A stretch of DNA of 64,000 bases from JANWZL01 sp037445185 (lineage in GTDB: Bacteria; Pseudomonadota; Gammaproteobacteria; Burkholderiales; Thiobacillaceae), in contig JBBIKZ010000001.1 of the NCBI GenBank assembly GCA_037445185.1, forward strand, positions 1-64,000, read 5' to 3'. The notes under the pieces were generated by a model. The model was not told where the DNA came from and searched no databases. It saw nothing but the letters and a program-made list of their open reading frames with translations. Positions 17,424-28,130 of the stretch are shown one piece after another (positions within the stretch are counted from its first letter, which is position 1; each line of letters begins with the position of its first letter). Both the position numbers and the translations under genes were made by a program.

Positions 17424-19181
17424 TCAGTAGTGTCCGCTCTGGCACGCCGAGGCGTCCGATGCGTTGAGCCGGTCGAGGTAGGACTGGATGCGTTCCGGCT
17501 TGCCGGCGCGCAACAGCCGGCTCGCCAGAGGGGCGAGTGCGCTCAAGTCACTGTGCAGGATCTGGTTCTTGACCCGCAGCAGATGGGCCGGATGCATGGA
17601 AAAGCGCCTCAGTCCCATGCCCAGGAGCAGCTTGGTCATGCGGGGGTCGCCGGCCATCTCGCCGCACACCGACACCGACCGGCGCCGCTTCAGGCCGATG
17701 CGCAGCGTGTGGTGGATGAGTTTCAGCACGGCCGGGTGCAGCGGGTCGTAAAGATGGGCCACGCTGTCGTCGGTGCGGTCGATGGCGAGCGTGTACTGGA
17801 TGAGGTCGTTGGTGCCGATCGAGAGGAAGTCCAGCCGCTCGGCGAACCATTCCGCCGCCAGGGCGGCCGCGGGCACCTCGATCATGCCGCCCACCTGGAT
17901 GTGCCGGTCGTAGGGGATGTGTGAGATGTCGAGCGACTCCTTGGCCAGCTCGATCAGGCCCAGGGCCTGCTCCAGCTCCTTGAGATTGGCCAGCATGGGC
18001 ATGAGGATGCGCAGCTTGCCGTAGTGGCTCGCCCGCAGCATGGCCCGGACCTGGGCGAGAAAGATCTGCGGCTCGGCCAGGCACAGCCGGATGGCCCGCA
18101 AGCCCAGGGCGGGGTTGGTGCTGCCGCGCCTGAGCCAGGGCAGATTCTTGTCCGCCCCCAGATCCAGCGTGCGGATGACGACAGGCCGGCCCTTCATCGC
18201 CATGACCACCTGGCGGTAGGCCTCGAACTGCTCGTCCTCATCGGGCAGATCATCCCGGTTCATGTAGAGAAATTCGCTGCGGAACAGCCCGATGCCGGCC
18301 GCGTTCTGCTCCAGCGCCTCCTGCACGTCCTGGGGCATGTCGATGTTGGCCATGAGCTCCACCGGGGTGCCATCCAGCGTGGCCGCCGGGCTTTTCTTCA
18401 GCCGCTTGAGTTTCTGCTGCTCCAGCCGCCACTGGTCCTGGCGGATGCGGTATTCGTCCAGGATCGCCGCATCCGGGGCGACGATGACCACCCCGTTGAC
18501 CCCGTCCACGACCACCCAGTCGCCCTCGTGGATGAGGGCGCGGGCGTTGTGTAGGGCCATGACGGCCGGGATGTTCAGGCTGCGCGCAAGGATCGCCGTG
18601 TGCGAGGTGGCACCGCCCAAATCGGTGACGAAGGCGGCATAGTGCTGCCGCTTGAACAGTACCATGTCGCTGGGGGAGAGGTCGTGCGCCACCAGCACGC
18701 TGGCCTCCTCGCCGGCGGTCTTCACCGGTGCCTGACCCGGGTGCCCCATGAGGGCCTTCATGATGCGGTCGGCGACCTGACGCACGTCGTGCTTGCGTTC
18801 GCGCAGATAATCGTCCTGCATGGCCTCGAACTGGTCGATCAAGGCCTGGGTCTGCTGGGCCAGGGCCCATTCGGCATTGCAGCGGCTCTCTTCGATGCAG
18901 CGTCTTGGCGCCTCCGAAATCATGGCGTCTTCCAGGATCAGGCGATGCACGTCCAAGAAGGCAGACAGTTCGGCCGGGGCATGCTCGGGCAGGCTCGCCT
19001 GCAGGCTGGCGAGTTCCGCACGCACGCTCGCCACCGCCGCCTCGAAGCGGGCGACCTCTGCCTTCAGGTCCTCGCGGCGCAGCACATAGTGCGGCGCCTC
19101 CAGCCGGTCATGGGAAAAGAGCTGGGCGCGGCCGATGGCATAGCCGCCGGAGACACCGATGCCGTGCAGGGTGAAGGGCAT
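17424..19181 (-). CDS. ptsI: PEP-protein phosphotransferase, PTS enzyme I
   Basis: 585 residues. It moves phosphate from PEP to HPr. The active His is in DLGGATSHTAILARSLNIPA. The C-terminal PEP/TIM-barrel domain contains GIGLFRSEFLYM and SIGTNDLIQYTLA, with the late Cys in VSVCGEMAGD. It follows ptsH after a 104-bp palindromic repeat, on the same strand. Confidence 0.96.
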   Translation of the reverse strand: MPFTLHGIGVSGGYAIGRAQLFSHDRLEAPHYVLRREDLKAEVARFEAAVASVRAELASLQASLPEHAPAELSAFLDVHRLILEDAMISEAPRRCIEESRCNAEWALAQQTQALIDQFEAMQDDYLRERKHDVRQVADRIMKALMGHPGQAPVKTAGEEASVLVAHDLSPSDMVLFKRQHYAAFVTDLGGATSHTAILARSLNIPAVMALHNARALIHEGDWVVVDGVNGVVIVAPDAAILDEYRIRQDQWRLEQQKLKRLKKSPAATLDGTPVELMANIDMPQDVQEALEQNAAGIGLFRSEFLYMNRDDLPDEDEQFEAYRQVVMAMKGRPVVIRTLDLGADKNLPWLRRGSTNPALGLRAIRLCLAEPQIFLAQVRAMLRASHYGKLRILMPMLANLKELEQALGLIELAKESLDISHIPYDRHIQVGGMIEVPAAALAAEWFAERLDFLSIGTNDLIQYTLAIDRTDDSVAHLYDPLHPAVLKLIHHTLRIGLKRRRSVSVCGEMAGDPRMTKLLLGMGLRRFSMHPAHLLRVKNQILHSDLSALAPLASRLLRAGKPERIQSYLDRLNASDASACQSGHY

Positions 19182-19185
19182 GTTT

Positions 19186-19284
19186 CAGGTTTCAGGTTAC
19201 AGGGTACAGGATACAGAGCAACACGCGCCCCGCGAAGCGGGGCGGAAATCGATCTGAAACCTGTAGCCTGAAACCTGTAACCTG
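19186..19284. repeat. CAGG-type intergenic palindrome, copy 2
   Basis: CAGGTTTCAGGTTACAGGG at 19186-19204 faces an inverted set of CCTGAAACCTGTAACCTG units ending at 19284, around a GC-rich core. It fills the ptsH-ptsI gap. Same family as 6551-6648 and 28036-28130. It may reduce or tune ptsI relative to ptsH. Confidence 0.65.
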
Positions 19285-19285
19285 G

Positions 19286-19555
19286 CTATTGCTCCTCGCC
19301 GAACTTGTCCGCGATCAGGGTGGTCAGCGCGGCCATGGCCTCCTCCTCGTCGGGGCCATCGACCTCGAGTTTGAGGGTGGTCCCCTTGGCCGCGGCCAGC
19401 ATCATCACCCCCATGATGCTCTTGCCGTTGACCCGGCGGCCGTTGCGGGCGAGCCACACCTCGGCGGCGTAGCGGCCGGCGGTCTGGGTCAGCTTGGCCG
19501 AGGCGCGGGCGTGCAGGCCAAGCTGGTTGAGGATCTGGACCTCACGCGTGAGCAT
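19286..19555 (-). CDS. ptsH: Phosphocarrier protein HPr
   Basis: 89 residues. The phosphorylated His is in LGLHARASAKL, and the regulatory-Ser region reads NGKSIMGVMML. ATG 19555 is chosen because it gives the normal start MLTREVQILNQLGLHARA; longer starts run into the upstream gene. It overlaps the EIIA gene by 14 bp. Confidence 0.94.
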   Translation of the reverse strand: MLTREVQILNQLGLHARASAKLTQTAGRYAAEVWLARNGRRVNGKSIMGVMMLAAAKGTTLKLEVDGPDEEEAMAALTTLIADKFGEEQ

Positions 19556-19949
19556 CGGCGAATTCCGGGTGGATGTGGAAGGTGCCCACATGCGCCCCCT
19601 GTACCACACGGTCGGCAAGCTGACTCAACGCCTCGTGTCGATAGGTGATGGCCTTGAGCAGCATGGGCACGCTCACGCCCGCCACCGCCTCCACCCGTCC
19701 GGGCTCGACCAGTCGGCACACCGTGTTGCAGGGGGTGGCGCCATAGAGGTCGGCGAGGATCAGGACCCCATCCCCCTCGTCGAGCTGGGCAATCATGCCT
19801 TGTGCCTTGGCCAGCAGCTGTGCCGGATCGCCGCTGTCCGTCAGATCGAGCGCGCGCAGACGCTCCGGGCGCTTGCCCAGGACATAGGCGGTGCAGGCTA
19901 TGAGGGCTTCGCCCAAACTGCCGTGGGCGACGACGAGGATGCCGATCAT
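19542..19949 (-). CDS. PTS mannose-type EIIA component
   Basis: 135 residues. This is the EIIA-Man fold with its phosphorylated His in VVAHGSLGEAL (residue 9), and LADLYGATPCNTV. There is no EIIB, EIIC or EIID gene nearby. The EIIA-HPr-EI trio is the usual betaproteobacterial cluster and is thought to act as a regulatory phosphorelay rather than a sugar importer. Confidence 0.9.
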   Translation of the reverse strand: MIGILVVAHGSLGEALIACTAYVLGKRPERLRALDLTDSGDPAQLLAKAQGMIAQLDEGDGVLILADLYGATPCNTVCRLVEPGRVEAVAGVSVPMLLKAITYRHEALSQLADRVVQGAHVGTFHIHPEFADAHA

Positions 19950-20142
19950 GGTGGCTTGGAGTCCTATAACGAAAGTTAGTTTAGCATTCCCTCATATACC
20001 CTCAGACGGCAAATAGACCAGCGTTGCTGAGAAGATACGACCATTGTGGCGACGGGGTTACAGTTGGGCGCCGGCCGTCCCCCCGATAGAATTCGCAGGC
20101 CGGCGATCCAACGGCCCGTCACCCCAAGCCCACCCCTTTGCC

Positions 20143-23100
20143 ATGTCCGAGCGCATCCGCGAGATCCCCTACAACTACACCTCGTTCTCGGACCGCGAGA
20201 TCGTGCTGCGCATCCTCGGGACCGAGGGCTGGCAGCTCATCGAGGCGCTGCGCCACGAGCGGCGCACCGGCCGCTCGGCGCGCATGCTGTTCGAGGTGCT
20301 GGGCGACATCTGGGTGGTCTCGCGTAACCCCTATCTGGAGGACGACCTCCTGGCCGACGCCCGCCGCCGGCGGCTGCTCGTGGAGGCGCTGCGCCACCGC
20401 CTGGCGGAGATCGAAAAGCGCCGTCAGGGCAATGCCCGTGTCGGGCGGCTGCTCGCCCTGGCCGAGGCGGCAGTGACCCGGTTCGAGGCGCGCTTCGAGG
20501 CGACCCGGCGGCGGCGCGAGGCCTGCCTGCGGCGCCTCGCGCGCCACACCCGCCGCGACAACATCGCCTTCGACGGCATGAGCCGGGTGTCCCATGTCAC
20601 CGACGCCACCGACTGGCGGGTGGAATACCCCTTCGTCGTACTCACGCCGGACCGCGAGGAGGAGATCCCGCCCCTGGTGGCCGGCTGCATCGAACTGGGG
20701 CTCACCGTCATCCCGCGCGGCGGCGGCACGGGGTACACCGGCGGCGCCGTACCCCTGTCCCCCGATACCGCAGTGATCAACACCGAGAAGCTCGACTGGA
20801 TCGCAGCCATCGAGGAACGGGTCCTGCCCGGACACAGCGCGCCCACACCGGTGATCCGCTGCGGCGCCGGCGCGGTCACGCGCCGGGTGATGGAGGCGGC
20901 GGAAGCGGCGGGGCTCGTCTTCGCCGTCGACCCCACCTCGGCCGACGCCTCCACCATAGGCGGCAACGTGGCCATGAATGCAGGCGGCAAGAAGGCGGTG
21001 CTGTGGGGCACGGCGGTGGACAACCTGGTGTCCTGGAAGATGGTCACCCCTGATGCCGACTGGCTGGAGGTGACGCGGCTCGTCCACAACCGCGGCAAGA
21101 TCCACGAGGTGGCGCTGGCGCGGTTCGAACTCAAGCGCTTCCATGCCGACGGCCGCCCCAAGGGCGAGCCGCAGATCCTGGAGATCCCGGGCAGCCGCTT
21201 CCGCAAGGCCGGGCTCGGCAAGGACGTCACCGACAAATTCCTGGCCGGGCTGCCCGGCATCCAGAAGGAGGGCTGCGACGGGCTCATCACCCAGGCCAGC
21301 TTCATCCTGCACCGCCTGCCCCGGCACGGCCGCACCCTGTGCCTGGAGTTCTTCGGCTGCGCGCACGAGGCCGTCCCGGCCATCGTCGAGGTCAAGCGCT
21401 ACACCGATGCGCGGCCGGGCGGGGTGCAGCTGGCCGGCCTGGAGCACCTCGACGCCCGCTATGTCAAGGCGGTGGGCTATGCCACCAAGGCGAACCGCAC
21501 GGGACGCCCCACCATGGTCCTGCTGGCCGATGTGGTGGGCGAGGACGAGGCCGCCGTCGAGGCTGCAGCGGAGCACATCGTCGGGCTCGCACGCGCGCGC
21601 GGCGGCGAGGGCTTCATCGCCGCCGATCCGGCGCAGCGGCGCAAGTTCTGGCTCGACCGCGCGCGCACGGCGGCCATCGCCGCCCATACCAACGCCTTCA
21701 AGATCAACGAGGACGTGGTCATCCCCCTGGAGCGCCTGGCCGACTACAACGACGGCATCGAGCGCATCAACATCGAGCTGTCGATCGCCAACAAACTCGA
21801 TCTGCTCGACGCCCTGGAGGTCTTCCTGCGCGGAGCGCTGCCCGTCGCCCAGGACGACGAGGTAGAGGCCGACCCCCAACTCACCGAGGCGCGCCGCGCC
21901 CAGGCCCTGGCGCTCATCGATGCCGTGCGCCGCCGCTGGCAGGGCTATCTCGCCGGGCTCGACCGGCCGCTGCCACTCGACGCCAGCGGGCCGGACGGGC
22001 GGCCCATCACCGTCGCGGGTGAGAAGACCGTGTTTCGCGCCCTGCAGGACAAAAGCCTGCGCGTGTCCTGGAAGCGTGAGGTGCGCGCCGTGCTGCGGCA
22101 GATCTTCACCGGTCGCGAATACGAGCCGGTGCTCGCCGAATGCGAGCGCATCCACGCGCGTGTGCTCAAGCGCCGGGTGTTCGTGGCCCTGCACATGCAC
22201 GCCGGCGACGGCAACGTGCACACCAACATCCCCGTCAACTCCGACGACTACGCCATGCTCAAGACCGCCGATGCGGCGGTGGCGCGTATCATGCGCCTAG
22301 CCGAGGACCTGGGCGGGGTGATCTCGGGCGAGCACGGCATCGGCATCACCAAGCTTGCGTTCCTGCGCCCCGAGGCGCTGGAGGCGTTCGCCCGCTACAA
22401 ACGTGCGGTGGACCCCGATGGGCGCTTCAACAAGGGCAAGCTGCTCGCCGGGGCCGACCTCGCCAATGCCTACACGCCGAGCTTCAACCTGCTGGAGCTG
22501 GAATCCCTCATCATGGAGCAGTCCGAGATCGGGGCCATCGCCGACGCCATCAAGGACTGCCTGCGCTGCGGCAAGTGCAAGCCGGTATGCAACACCCATG
22601 TGCCGCGCGCCAACCTGCTCTACAGCCCGCGCAACAAGATCCTCGCCACCAGCCTCCTGATCGAGGCCTTCCTGTACGAGGAGCAGACCCGGCGCGGCGT
22701 GTCCGCCAACCACTTCGCCGAGTTCGACGACGTGGCCGCCCATTGCACCATCTGCCACAAGTGCAAGAACCCCTGCCCGGTGGACATCGATTTCGGCGAG
22801 GTCTCCGCCGCCATGCGCCAGTTCCTGCGCGACCAGGGCAAAAAGCCTTTCAATCCGGGCGCGGCGGCGGCGATGTTCTTCCTCAACGCCACGCACCGCC
22901 GCACCATCGAATGGACCCGCACGCTCATGATCGGCTGGGGCTACCGGGTGCAGCGCTGGGGCCATGGCCTGGTGCGCCGGCTCGGCCTCGCCCAGGCCCA
23001 GAGCCGGCATCCGCCCGCCACGGTGGGCCGCCCGGCGGTGCCGGCCCAGGTGATCCACTTCTTCAACAAGCCCCTACCGGCCAAGATGCCGGCACGGCCG

Positions 23101-23964
23101 ATGCGCGCGCTGCTGGGGCTGGACGACCCCAGCATGGTGCCCATCCTGCGCGACCCGGCCAAGGTCGGGGAGGAGGCCGAGGCCGTGTTCTACTTCCCAG
23201 GCTGCGGCAGCGAGCGCCTGTTCTCACAGGTGGGCCTCGCCACCCTGGCCTGGCTCTACGAGCTGGGCGCGCAGACGGTGCTGCCGCCGGGATACCTGTG
23301 CTGCGGCTACCCCCAGACCTCGGCGGGCCATCGGGAGAAGGGCGAGGCCATCACCACCGCCAACCGCATCCTGTTCCATCGCGTGGCCAACACGCTCAAC
23401 TACCTGGACATCAAGACCGTGCTCGTGTCCTGCGGCACCTGCCTCGATCAGCTCAGCCAGTACCATTTCGAGCAGATCTTCCCCGGCTGCCGCATCCTGG
23501 ACATCCATGAATATCTGCTCGAGCGGGGGGTGGCGCTGGAGGGGGCCCAGGGCGTGCGCTACATGTACCACGACCCCTGCCACAGCCCGACCAAGGTCCA
23601 TCCCCCCCTTGCCACGGCCAAGGGCCTGCTCGGCACCGAAGTGAGGCTGTCCGAGCGCTGCTGCGGCGAGTCCGGCACGCTCGCCACCACCCGGCCGGAC
23701 ATCTCCACTCAGGTGCGCTTCCGCAAGGAGGAGGAGATCCACCGCGTGGCCGATGCCCGGCGCGCCGAGGGCGGCGATGGCCCTATCAAGCTGCTGACCT
23801 CCTGCCCTTCCTGTCTGCAGGGGCTCAGCCGGTTCGAGCCGGACACCGGGGTCGAGGTCGACTACCTCGTCGTCGAGCTGGCGCGCCTGAAGCTCGGCGA
23901 GGATTGGATGGATCGCTTCCTCCGGCAGGTGCAAAATGGGGGCGTGGAACGGGTTTTGCTGTAG
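20143..23964 (+). CDS. Large FAD-binding / [4Fe-4S] / CCG-domain oxidoreductase (DUF3683 family)
   Basis: 1273 residues from ATG 20143. An N-terminal domain of about 150 residues (DUF3683-like) precedes a PCMH-type FAD-binding domain ([10 protein letters not shown] near 191) and its C-terminal cap. These parts resemble D-lactate, glycolate and D-2-hydroxyglutarate dehydrogenases. Next come two [4Fe-4S] motifs ([11 protein letters not shown] near 806, [12 protein letters not shown] near 868). Two CCG cysteine domains of the GlpC/HdrB type end the protein (CCGYPQ near 1053, CGTCLD, HDPCHS, RCCGESG near 1173). It is therefore a GlcD-GlcF-like fusion that probably oxidizes a 2-hydroxy acid and passes electrons to quinone. 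The substrate cannot be read from the sequence. Confidence 0.85.
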   Translation: MSERIREIPYNYTSFSDREIVLRILGTEGWQLIEALRHERRTGRSARMLFEVLGDIWVVSRNPYLEDDLLADARRRRLLVEALRHRLAEIEKRRQGNARVGRLLALAEAAVTRFEARFEATRRRREACLRRLARHTRRDNIAFDGMSRVSHVTDATDWRVEYPFVVLTPDREEEIPPLVAGCIELGLTVIPRGGGTGYTGGAVPLSPDTAVINTEKLDWIAAIEERVLPGHSAPTPVIRCGAGAVTRRVMEAAEAAGLVFAVDPTSADASTIGGNVAMNAGGKKAVLWGTAVDNLVSWKMVTPDADWLEVTRLVHNRGKIHEVALARFELKRFHADGRPKGEPQILEIPGSRFRKAGLGKDVTDKFLAGLPGIQKEGCDGLITQASFILHRLPRHGRTLCLEFFGCAHEAVPAIVEVKRYTDARPGGVQLAGLEHLDARYVKAVGYATKANRTGRPTMVLLADVVGEDEAAVEAAAEHIVGLARARGGEGFIAADPAQRRKFWLDRARTAAIAAHTNAFKINEDVVIPLERLADYNDGIERINIELSIANKLDLLDALEVFLRGALPVAQDDEVEADPQLTEARRAQALALIDAVRRRWQGYLAGLDRPLPLDASGPDGRPITVAGEKTVFRALQDKSLRVSWKREVRAVLRQIFTGREYEPVLAECERIHARVLKRRVFVALHMHAGDGNVHTNIPVNSDDYAMLKTADAAVARIMRLAEDLGGVISGEHGIGITKLAFLRPEALEAFARYKRAVDPDGRFNKGKLLAGADLANAYTPSFNLLELESLIMEQSEIGAIADAIKDCLRCGKCKPVCNTHVPRANLLYSPRNKILATSLLIEAFLYEEQTRRGVSANHFAEFDDVAAHCTICHKCKNPCPVDIDFGEVSAAMRQFLRDQGKKPFNPGAAAAMFFLNATHRRTIEWTRTLMIGWGYRVQRWGHGLVRRLGLAQAQSRHPPATVGRPAVPAQVIHFFNKPLPAKMPARPMRALLGLDDPSMVPILRDPAKVGEEAEAVFYFPGCGSERLFSQVGLATLAWLYELGAQTVLPPGYLCCGYPQTSAGHREKGEAITTANRILFHRVANTLNYLDIKTVLVSCGTCLDQLSQYHFEQIFPGCRILDIHEYLLERGVALEGAQGVRYMYHDPCHSPTKVHPPLATAKGLLGTEVRLSERCCGESGTLATTRPDISTQVRFRKEEEIHRVADARRAEGGDGPIKLLTSCPSCLQGLSRFEPDTGVEVDYLVVELARLKLGEDWMDRFLRQVQNGGVERVLL

Positions 23965-23972
23965 AGGACGAG

Positions 23973-24533
23973 ATGGGACACGCGCTGGTCAGGCCTGCCT
24001 GCTACGAGGACCTCCTGGACCTGCCGGAACGGCTGGTCGGCGAGATCATCGGCGGGCGACTCGTCACCCATCCGCGGCCGACGCCGCGGCATGCCCGTGC
24101 CCACACCCGTCTGGGTGCAGAGCTCGATGGCCCTTTCGACCAGGGCCGGGGCGGCCCAGGAGGCTGGTGGATCCTGGACGAACCCGAGATCCACATCGAC
24201 GCCGACATCCTGGTGCCGGACCTGGCCGGCTGGCGCCGCGAGCGCCTGCCGAGCCTGCCGCAGACGGCCTGGTTCGAGCAGGCGCCGGACTGGGTGTGCG
24301 AGGTCCTCTCGCCATCGACGGCGCGGGTGGATCGGGTGGAGAAGCTGCCGCCTAACGCGCGTTGTGGGGTGGGGCACGCCTGGCTGGTCGATCCCGAGCT
24401 GCGCACCCTGGAGGCCTATGCCAACGGGGAGGAGCGCTGGGTGTTGCTTGCCACCCTCAAAGACGACGACCCGGCGGCGCTGCCGCCGTTCGCTGCGGTG
24501 ACCTTCTCCCTGGCGGGGTTGTGGCCGGATTGA
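23973..24533 (+). CDS. Uma2-family (DUF820) putative restriction-like endonuclease
   Basis: 186 residues. The PD-(D/E)xK-type core is visible as ILVPDLAGWR, then CEVLSPSTARVDRVEK with the acidic and lysine residues, and GVGHAWLVDPE. Uma2 proteins are abundant in cyanobacteria and scattered elsewhere; their biological role is poorly known. The usual KLPxYA segment reads KLPPNA here, a small departure. It starts 8 bp after the oxidoreductase stop. Confidence 0.8.
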   Translation: MGHALVRPACYEDLLDLPERLVGEIIGGRLVTHPRPTPRHARAHTRLGAELDGPFDQGRGGPGGWWILDEPEIHIDADILVPDLAGWRRERLPSLPQTAWFEQAPDWVCEVLSPSTARVDRVEKLPPNARCGVGHAWLVDPELRTLEAYANGEERWVLLATLKDDDPAALPPFAAVTFSLAGLWPD

Positions 24534-24952
24534 CCGATTGCCCGCTCTGCCGGCACGCCCCGGAGGCCGTGCTGTGGCAGGACGGCCTCTGCCGGGTCAT
24601 CTGGGTGGCGGATCCGGACTACCCGGGCTACTGCCGCGTCATCCTGAACGATCACGTGCGCGAGATGACCGACCTGCCCGAGGTCGAGCGCCAGCGGCTG
24701 ATGACGGTGGTCTTCGCCGTGGAGGCGGCGTTGCGCGAGGTGCTGCTACCCACCAAGGTCAACCTCGCCAGCCTGGGCAATCAGGTGCCGCACTTGCACT
24801 GGCACGTGATCCCGCGCTACGAGGACGACCGGCACTACCCCGACCCGATCTGGGCGCCGCCGCGCCGCCCGCCGCGGCCGCGCGCCGAGCAGGAGGGGCT
24901 CAGGCAGCGGCTGGCCCGGGCGGTGTCGGCGTTGCTGACGTCGCCGGAATGA
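24521..24952 (+). CDS. HIT-family nucleotide-binding hydrolase
   Basis: About 143 residues. The histidine triad HLHWHV and the CPLC start are clear; members cleave nucleoside phosphoramidates or dinucleotides. No ATG is available: GTG 24521 and TTG 24530 are both possible. TTG would overlap the Uma2 stop as TTGA and give the typical TDCPLCRH beginning. The 3' end overlaps phoR by 53 bp tail to tail. Confidence 0.85.
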   Translation: MAGLTDCPLCRHAPEAVLWQDGLCRVIWVADPDYPGYCRVILNDHVREMTDLPEVERQRLMTVVFAVEAALREVLLPTKVNLASLGNQVPHLHWHVIPRYEDDRHYPDPIWAPPRRPPRPRAEQEGLRQRLARAVSALLTSPE

Positions 24953-26234
24953 TGCGCTCGGCGGGAAAGACCGCGGTGAAGGTGCTGCCCTTGCCGACCG
25001 TGCTCTCGATCTTGAGCCGTCCCTCGTGGCGCTGCAGGACGTGCTTGACGATGGCCAGCCCCAGTCCGGTGCCGCCCGTGGCCCGCGAGCGGCCGCGGTC
25101 CACGCGGTAGAAGCGTTCCGTGAGGCGCGGGATGTGCTGGGCCTCGATGCCCTCGCCCGTGTCGCTGACCGAAAACTCTGCCCCACCGGCGGCCGTGTTG
25201 CGCCAGCGCAGGGTGATCTCGCCACCGGGCGGGGTGTAGCGCACCGCGTTCGACACCAGGTTGCCGAAGGCACTGTGGAGCTCCTTCGCGTTGCCGGCGA
25301 TGCGGGCGTCGCTGTCCAACTCCAACCGCAGCGTATGGCGGCCGCCGCTCAGGCTCTGCGCCTCACGCAGCAGACCTTGGAGCAACGCCGGCACATCCAC
25401 CGGCTCCACCTGGGTGTCGGTATCCGACTCCAGGCGTGCCAGGGTGAGCAGGTCATCGACCAGGCGCCGGATGCGCTCGGACTGCTCCCGCATGAGCTGG
25501 ATGTGGTTGCGGAACTGTTCTGGATCGGGGTGTTCTATGTCGGCGAAGGCCTCGAGAAAGCCCACGATCACGGTAATGGGGGTGCGCAGCTCGTGCGAGA
25601 CGTTGGCCACGAAGTCGCGCCGCATGGCATCCACCCGCGCCAATTCCGTGATGTCATGGCACAGCAGCATCTTCTGGTTGCGCGACAGGGGCACCCATTG
25701 CAGGGTCAGGGTGCGGTTGCCGTCCGTCGCCGCCGGCATGGTGAAGGCACCACTGTCCGGCGTGCCCGCCAGCCAGGCATTGAAGGCGGTGTTGCGGACG
25801 ATGTAACCGATGAATTGACCCACATCGCGCTGGTTTTTCAGGCCGAGCTGGCCCTGGGCCGCCTGGTTGAACCAGACGATGCGGTGCTGGTCGTCGAGGA
25901 TGACCACCCCATCCGGCAACAGGCGCGCCGCATGCAGCATCTGTTCCAGGTCGGCATGGCTGCGGTCACGGTCCTCCCGGTGGGATCGTATCAACTTGTC
26001 CACCCGATAAAAGATGTCTCCCCACAGCCCACCGGCTTGCGGTGCCGGTTGCGCCGGTGCGCTCAACCAGGCCTCCAGGCGTCTGAGTTGGCGCAGCTGC
26101 AGGCCCAGTTGCAGGGCGAGGCCGATGCTCAGGGCGAGCAGGCCGGCGCGGGCGTCGGCGGCGAGCCAGAGTAGCAGGGAGAGGACGAGCAGGCCCAGCA
26201 GAGATGCCAGGGGCCGCCACCAATAGGGCTGCAC
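24900..26234 (-). CDS. phoR: Phosphate-regulon sensor kinase PhoR
   Basis: 444 residues. Two close membrane helices (about 8-46) lead to a linker, a PAS domain (about 95-190) and the kinase core. The phosphorylated His is in FVANVSHELRTPITV, with GNLVSNAVRYTPPGG and GTGLGLAIVKHVL. It phosphorylates PhoB under phosphate limitation. It lies 37 bp downstream of phoB. No pst transporter genes are in the window. Confidence 0.93.
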   Translation of the reverse strand: MQPYWWRPLASLLGLLVLSLLLWLAADARAGLLALSIGLALQLGLQLRQLRRLEAWLSAPAQPAPQAGGLWGDIFYRVDKLIRSHREDRDRSHADLEQMLHAARLLPDGVVILDDQHRIVWFNQAAQGQLGLKNQRDVGQFIGYIVRNTAFNAWLAGTPDSGAFTMPAATDGNRTLTLQWVPLSRNQKMLLCHDITELARVDAMRRDFVANVSHELRTPITVIVGFLEAFADIEHPDPEQFRNHIQLMREQSERIRRLVDDLLTLARLESDTDTQVEPVDVPALLQGLLREAQSLSGGRHTLRLELDSDARIAGNAKELHSAFGNLVSNAVRYTPPGGEITLRWRNTAAGGAEFSVSDTGEGIEAQHIPRLTERFYRVDRGRSRATGGTGLGLAIVKHVLQRHEGRLKIESTVGKGSTFTAVFPAERIIPATSATPTPPGPAAA

Positions 26235-26271
26235 GGGCGGATGTCGGATGGAACGGCCCGCAGATTCTAGT

Positions 26272-26964
26272 TCAGGTCGCCGACAGACGATATCCGGAAC
26301 CGCGCACGGTCTGGATCAGGCGATTGTGGCCGGTGGGCTCCAGGGCGCTGCGCAGCCGCCGGATGTGTACGTCGACGGTGCGTTCCTCGACGAAGACGTG
26401 ATCGCCCCAGACGTGATCCAGCAGTTGCGAACGCGAATAGACCCGCTCCGGGTGGGTCATCAGGAAATGCAGCAGGCGGAACTCGGTGGGGCCCAGTTCC
26501 AGCGGCGTGCCATCGCCGAAGACGCGATGGCTGACCGGATCGAGTCTGAGGCCCGCGATCTCCACCGGGTCCTCGGTCATCTGCGGGGCGCGCCGGCGCA
26601 ACACCGCCTTGATGCGGGCCATCAGCTCGCGCGGGCTGAAGGGTTTGGTGATGTAGTCGTCGGCGCCCACGTCCAAGCCGAGGACCTTGTCCCGCTCCTC
26701 GGCACGCGCGGTGAGCATGATGATGGGGATCGCTTTGAGCCTATGGTCGGCGCGCACGCGGCGGGCGAAGTCGATGCCGGACATGCCGGGCAGCATCCAA
26801 TCGAGCAGGATCAGGTCGGGCAGGGCCCCGCGCAGCATGCCGAAGGCCTCCTCCGCATCCGCGGCCACCAGCACGTCATGGCCGTGCTGCCCCAGATTGA
26901 ATTTGAGGACCTCCTGGATGCCGGGTTCGTCTTCGACCACCAGTATGGTTGCGGACATGGTCAC
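26272..26964 (-). CDS. phoB: Phosphate-regulon response regulator PhoB
   Basis: 230 residues. The receiver ([12 protein letters not shown], phospho-Asp in [21 protein letters not shown]) is followed by an OmpR-type winged helix ([33 protein letters not shown]). A candidate Pho box lies 32 bp upstream, so it is probably autoregulated. It is divergent from argB. Confidence 0.95.
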   Translation of the reverse strand: MTMSATILVVEDEPGIQEVLKFNLGQHGHDVLVAADAEEAFGMLRGALPDLILLDWMLPGMSGIDFARRVRADHRLKAIPIIMLTARAEERDKVLGLDVGADDYITKPFSPRELMARIKAVLRRRAPQMTEDPVEIAGLRLDPVSHRVFGDGTPLELGPTEFRLLHFLMTHPERVYSRSQLLDHVWGDHVFVEERTVDVHIRRLRSALEPTGHNRLIQTVRGSGYRLSAT

Positions 26965-26995
26965 CCCGTTGGCTGCACTAGTCGAAACGACGCGA

Positions 26996-27028
26996 TCTTA
27001 TGACGTTTACGTGTACGTATTATGACAA
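26996..27028 (-). promoter_or_regulatory. Candidate Pho box upstream of phoB
   Basis: Read on the minus strand, two GTCATAA cores 22 bp apart flank a weaker middle unit: TTGTCATAATA, CGTACACGTAA, ACGTCATAAGA. Three 11-bp units, each with a GTCAT-like core, match the Pho box layout. It lies just before phoB and could also affect divergent argB. Confidence 0.6.
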
Positions 27029-27127
27029 GCGGGTCATGCGCTCGCGCCGGTCACCGCGGGTCGCCCGGCAGGATAGACCGCCCTCCCGGGCAGGCCGGAT
27101 CCCTTGAGCGGGGACGCGGCGTCATAG

Positions 27128-28035
<908 letters not shown>

Positions 28036-28036
<1 letters not shown>

Positions 28037-28130
28037 CAGGTGTCAGGTTACAGGTTACAGACCAGTTTGCGCGCCGCGCAGCGGCACGGATACTTAATCT
28101 GAAACCTGACAGCTGTAACCTGACACCTGC
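28036..28130. repeat. CAGG-type intergenic palindrome, copy 3
   Basis: GCAGGTGTCAGGTTACA at 28036-28052 is exactly complementary to TGTAACCTGACACCTGC at 28114-28130. More CAGGTTACAG / CTGAAACCTG units lie inside, around a GCGCGCCGCGCAGCGGC core. It occupies the entire argB-rho convergent gap and could end transcription from both sides. Confidence 0.7.
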
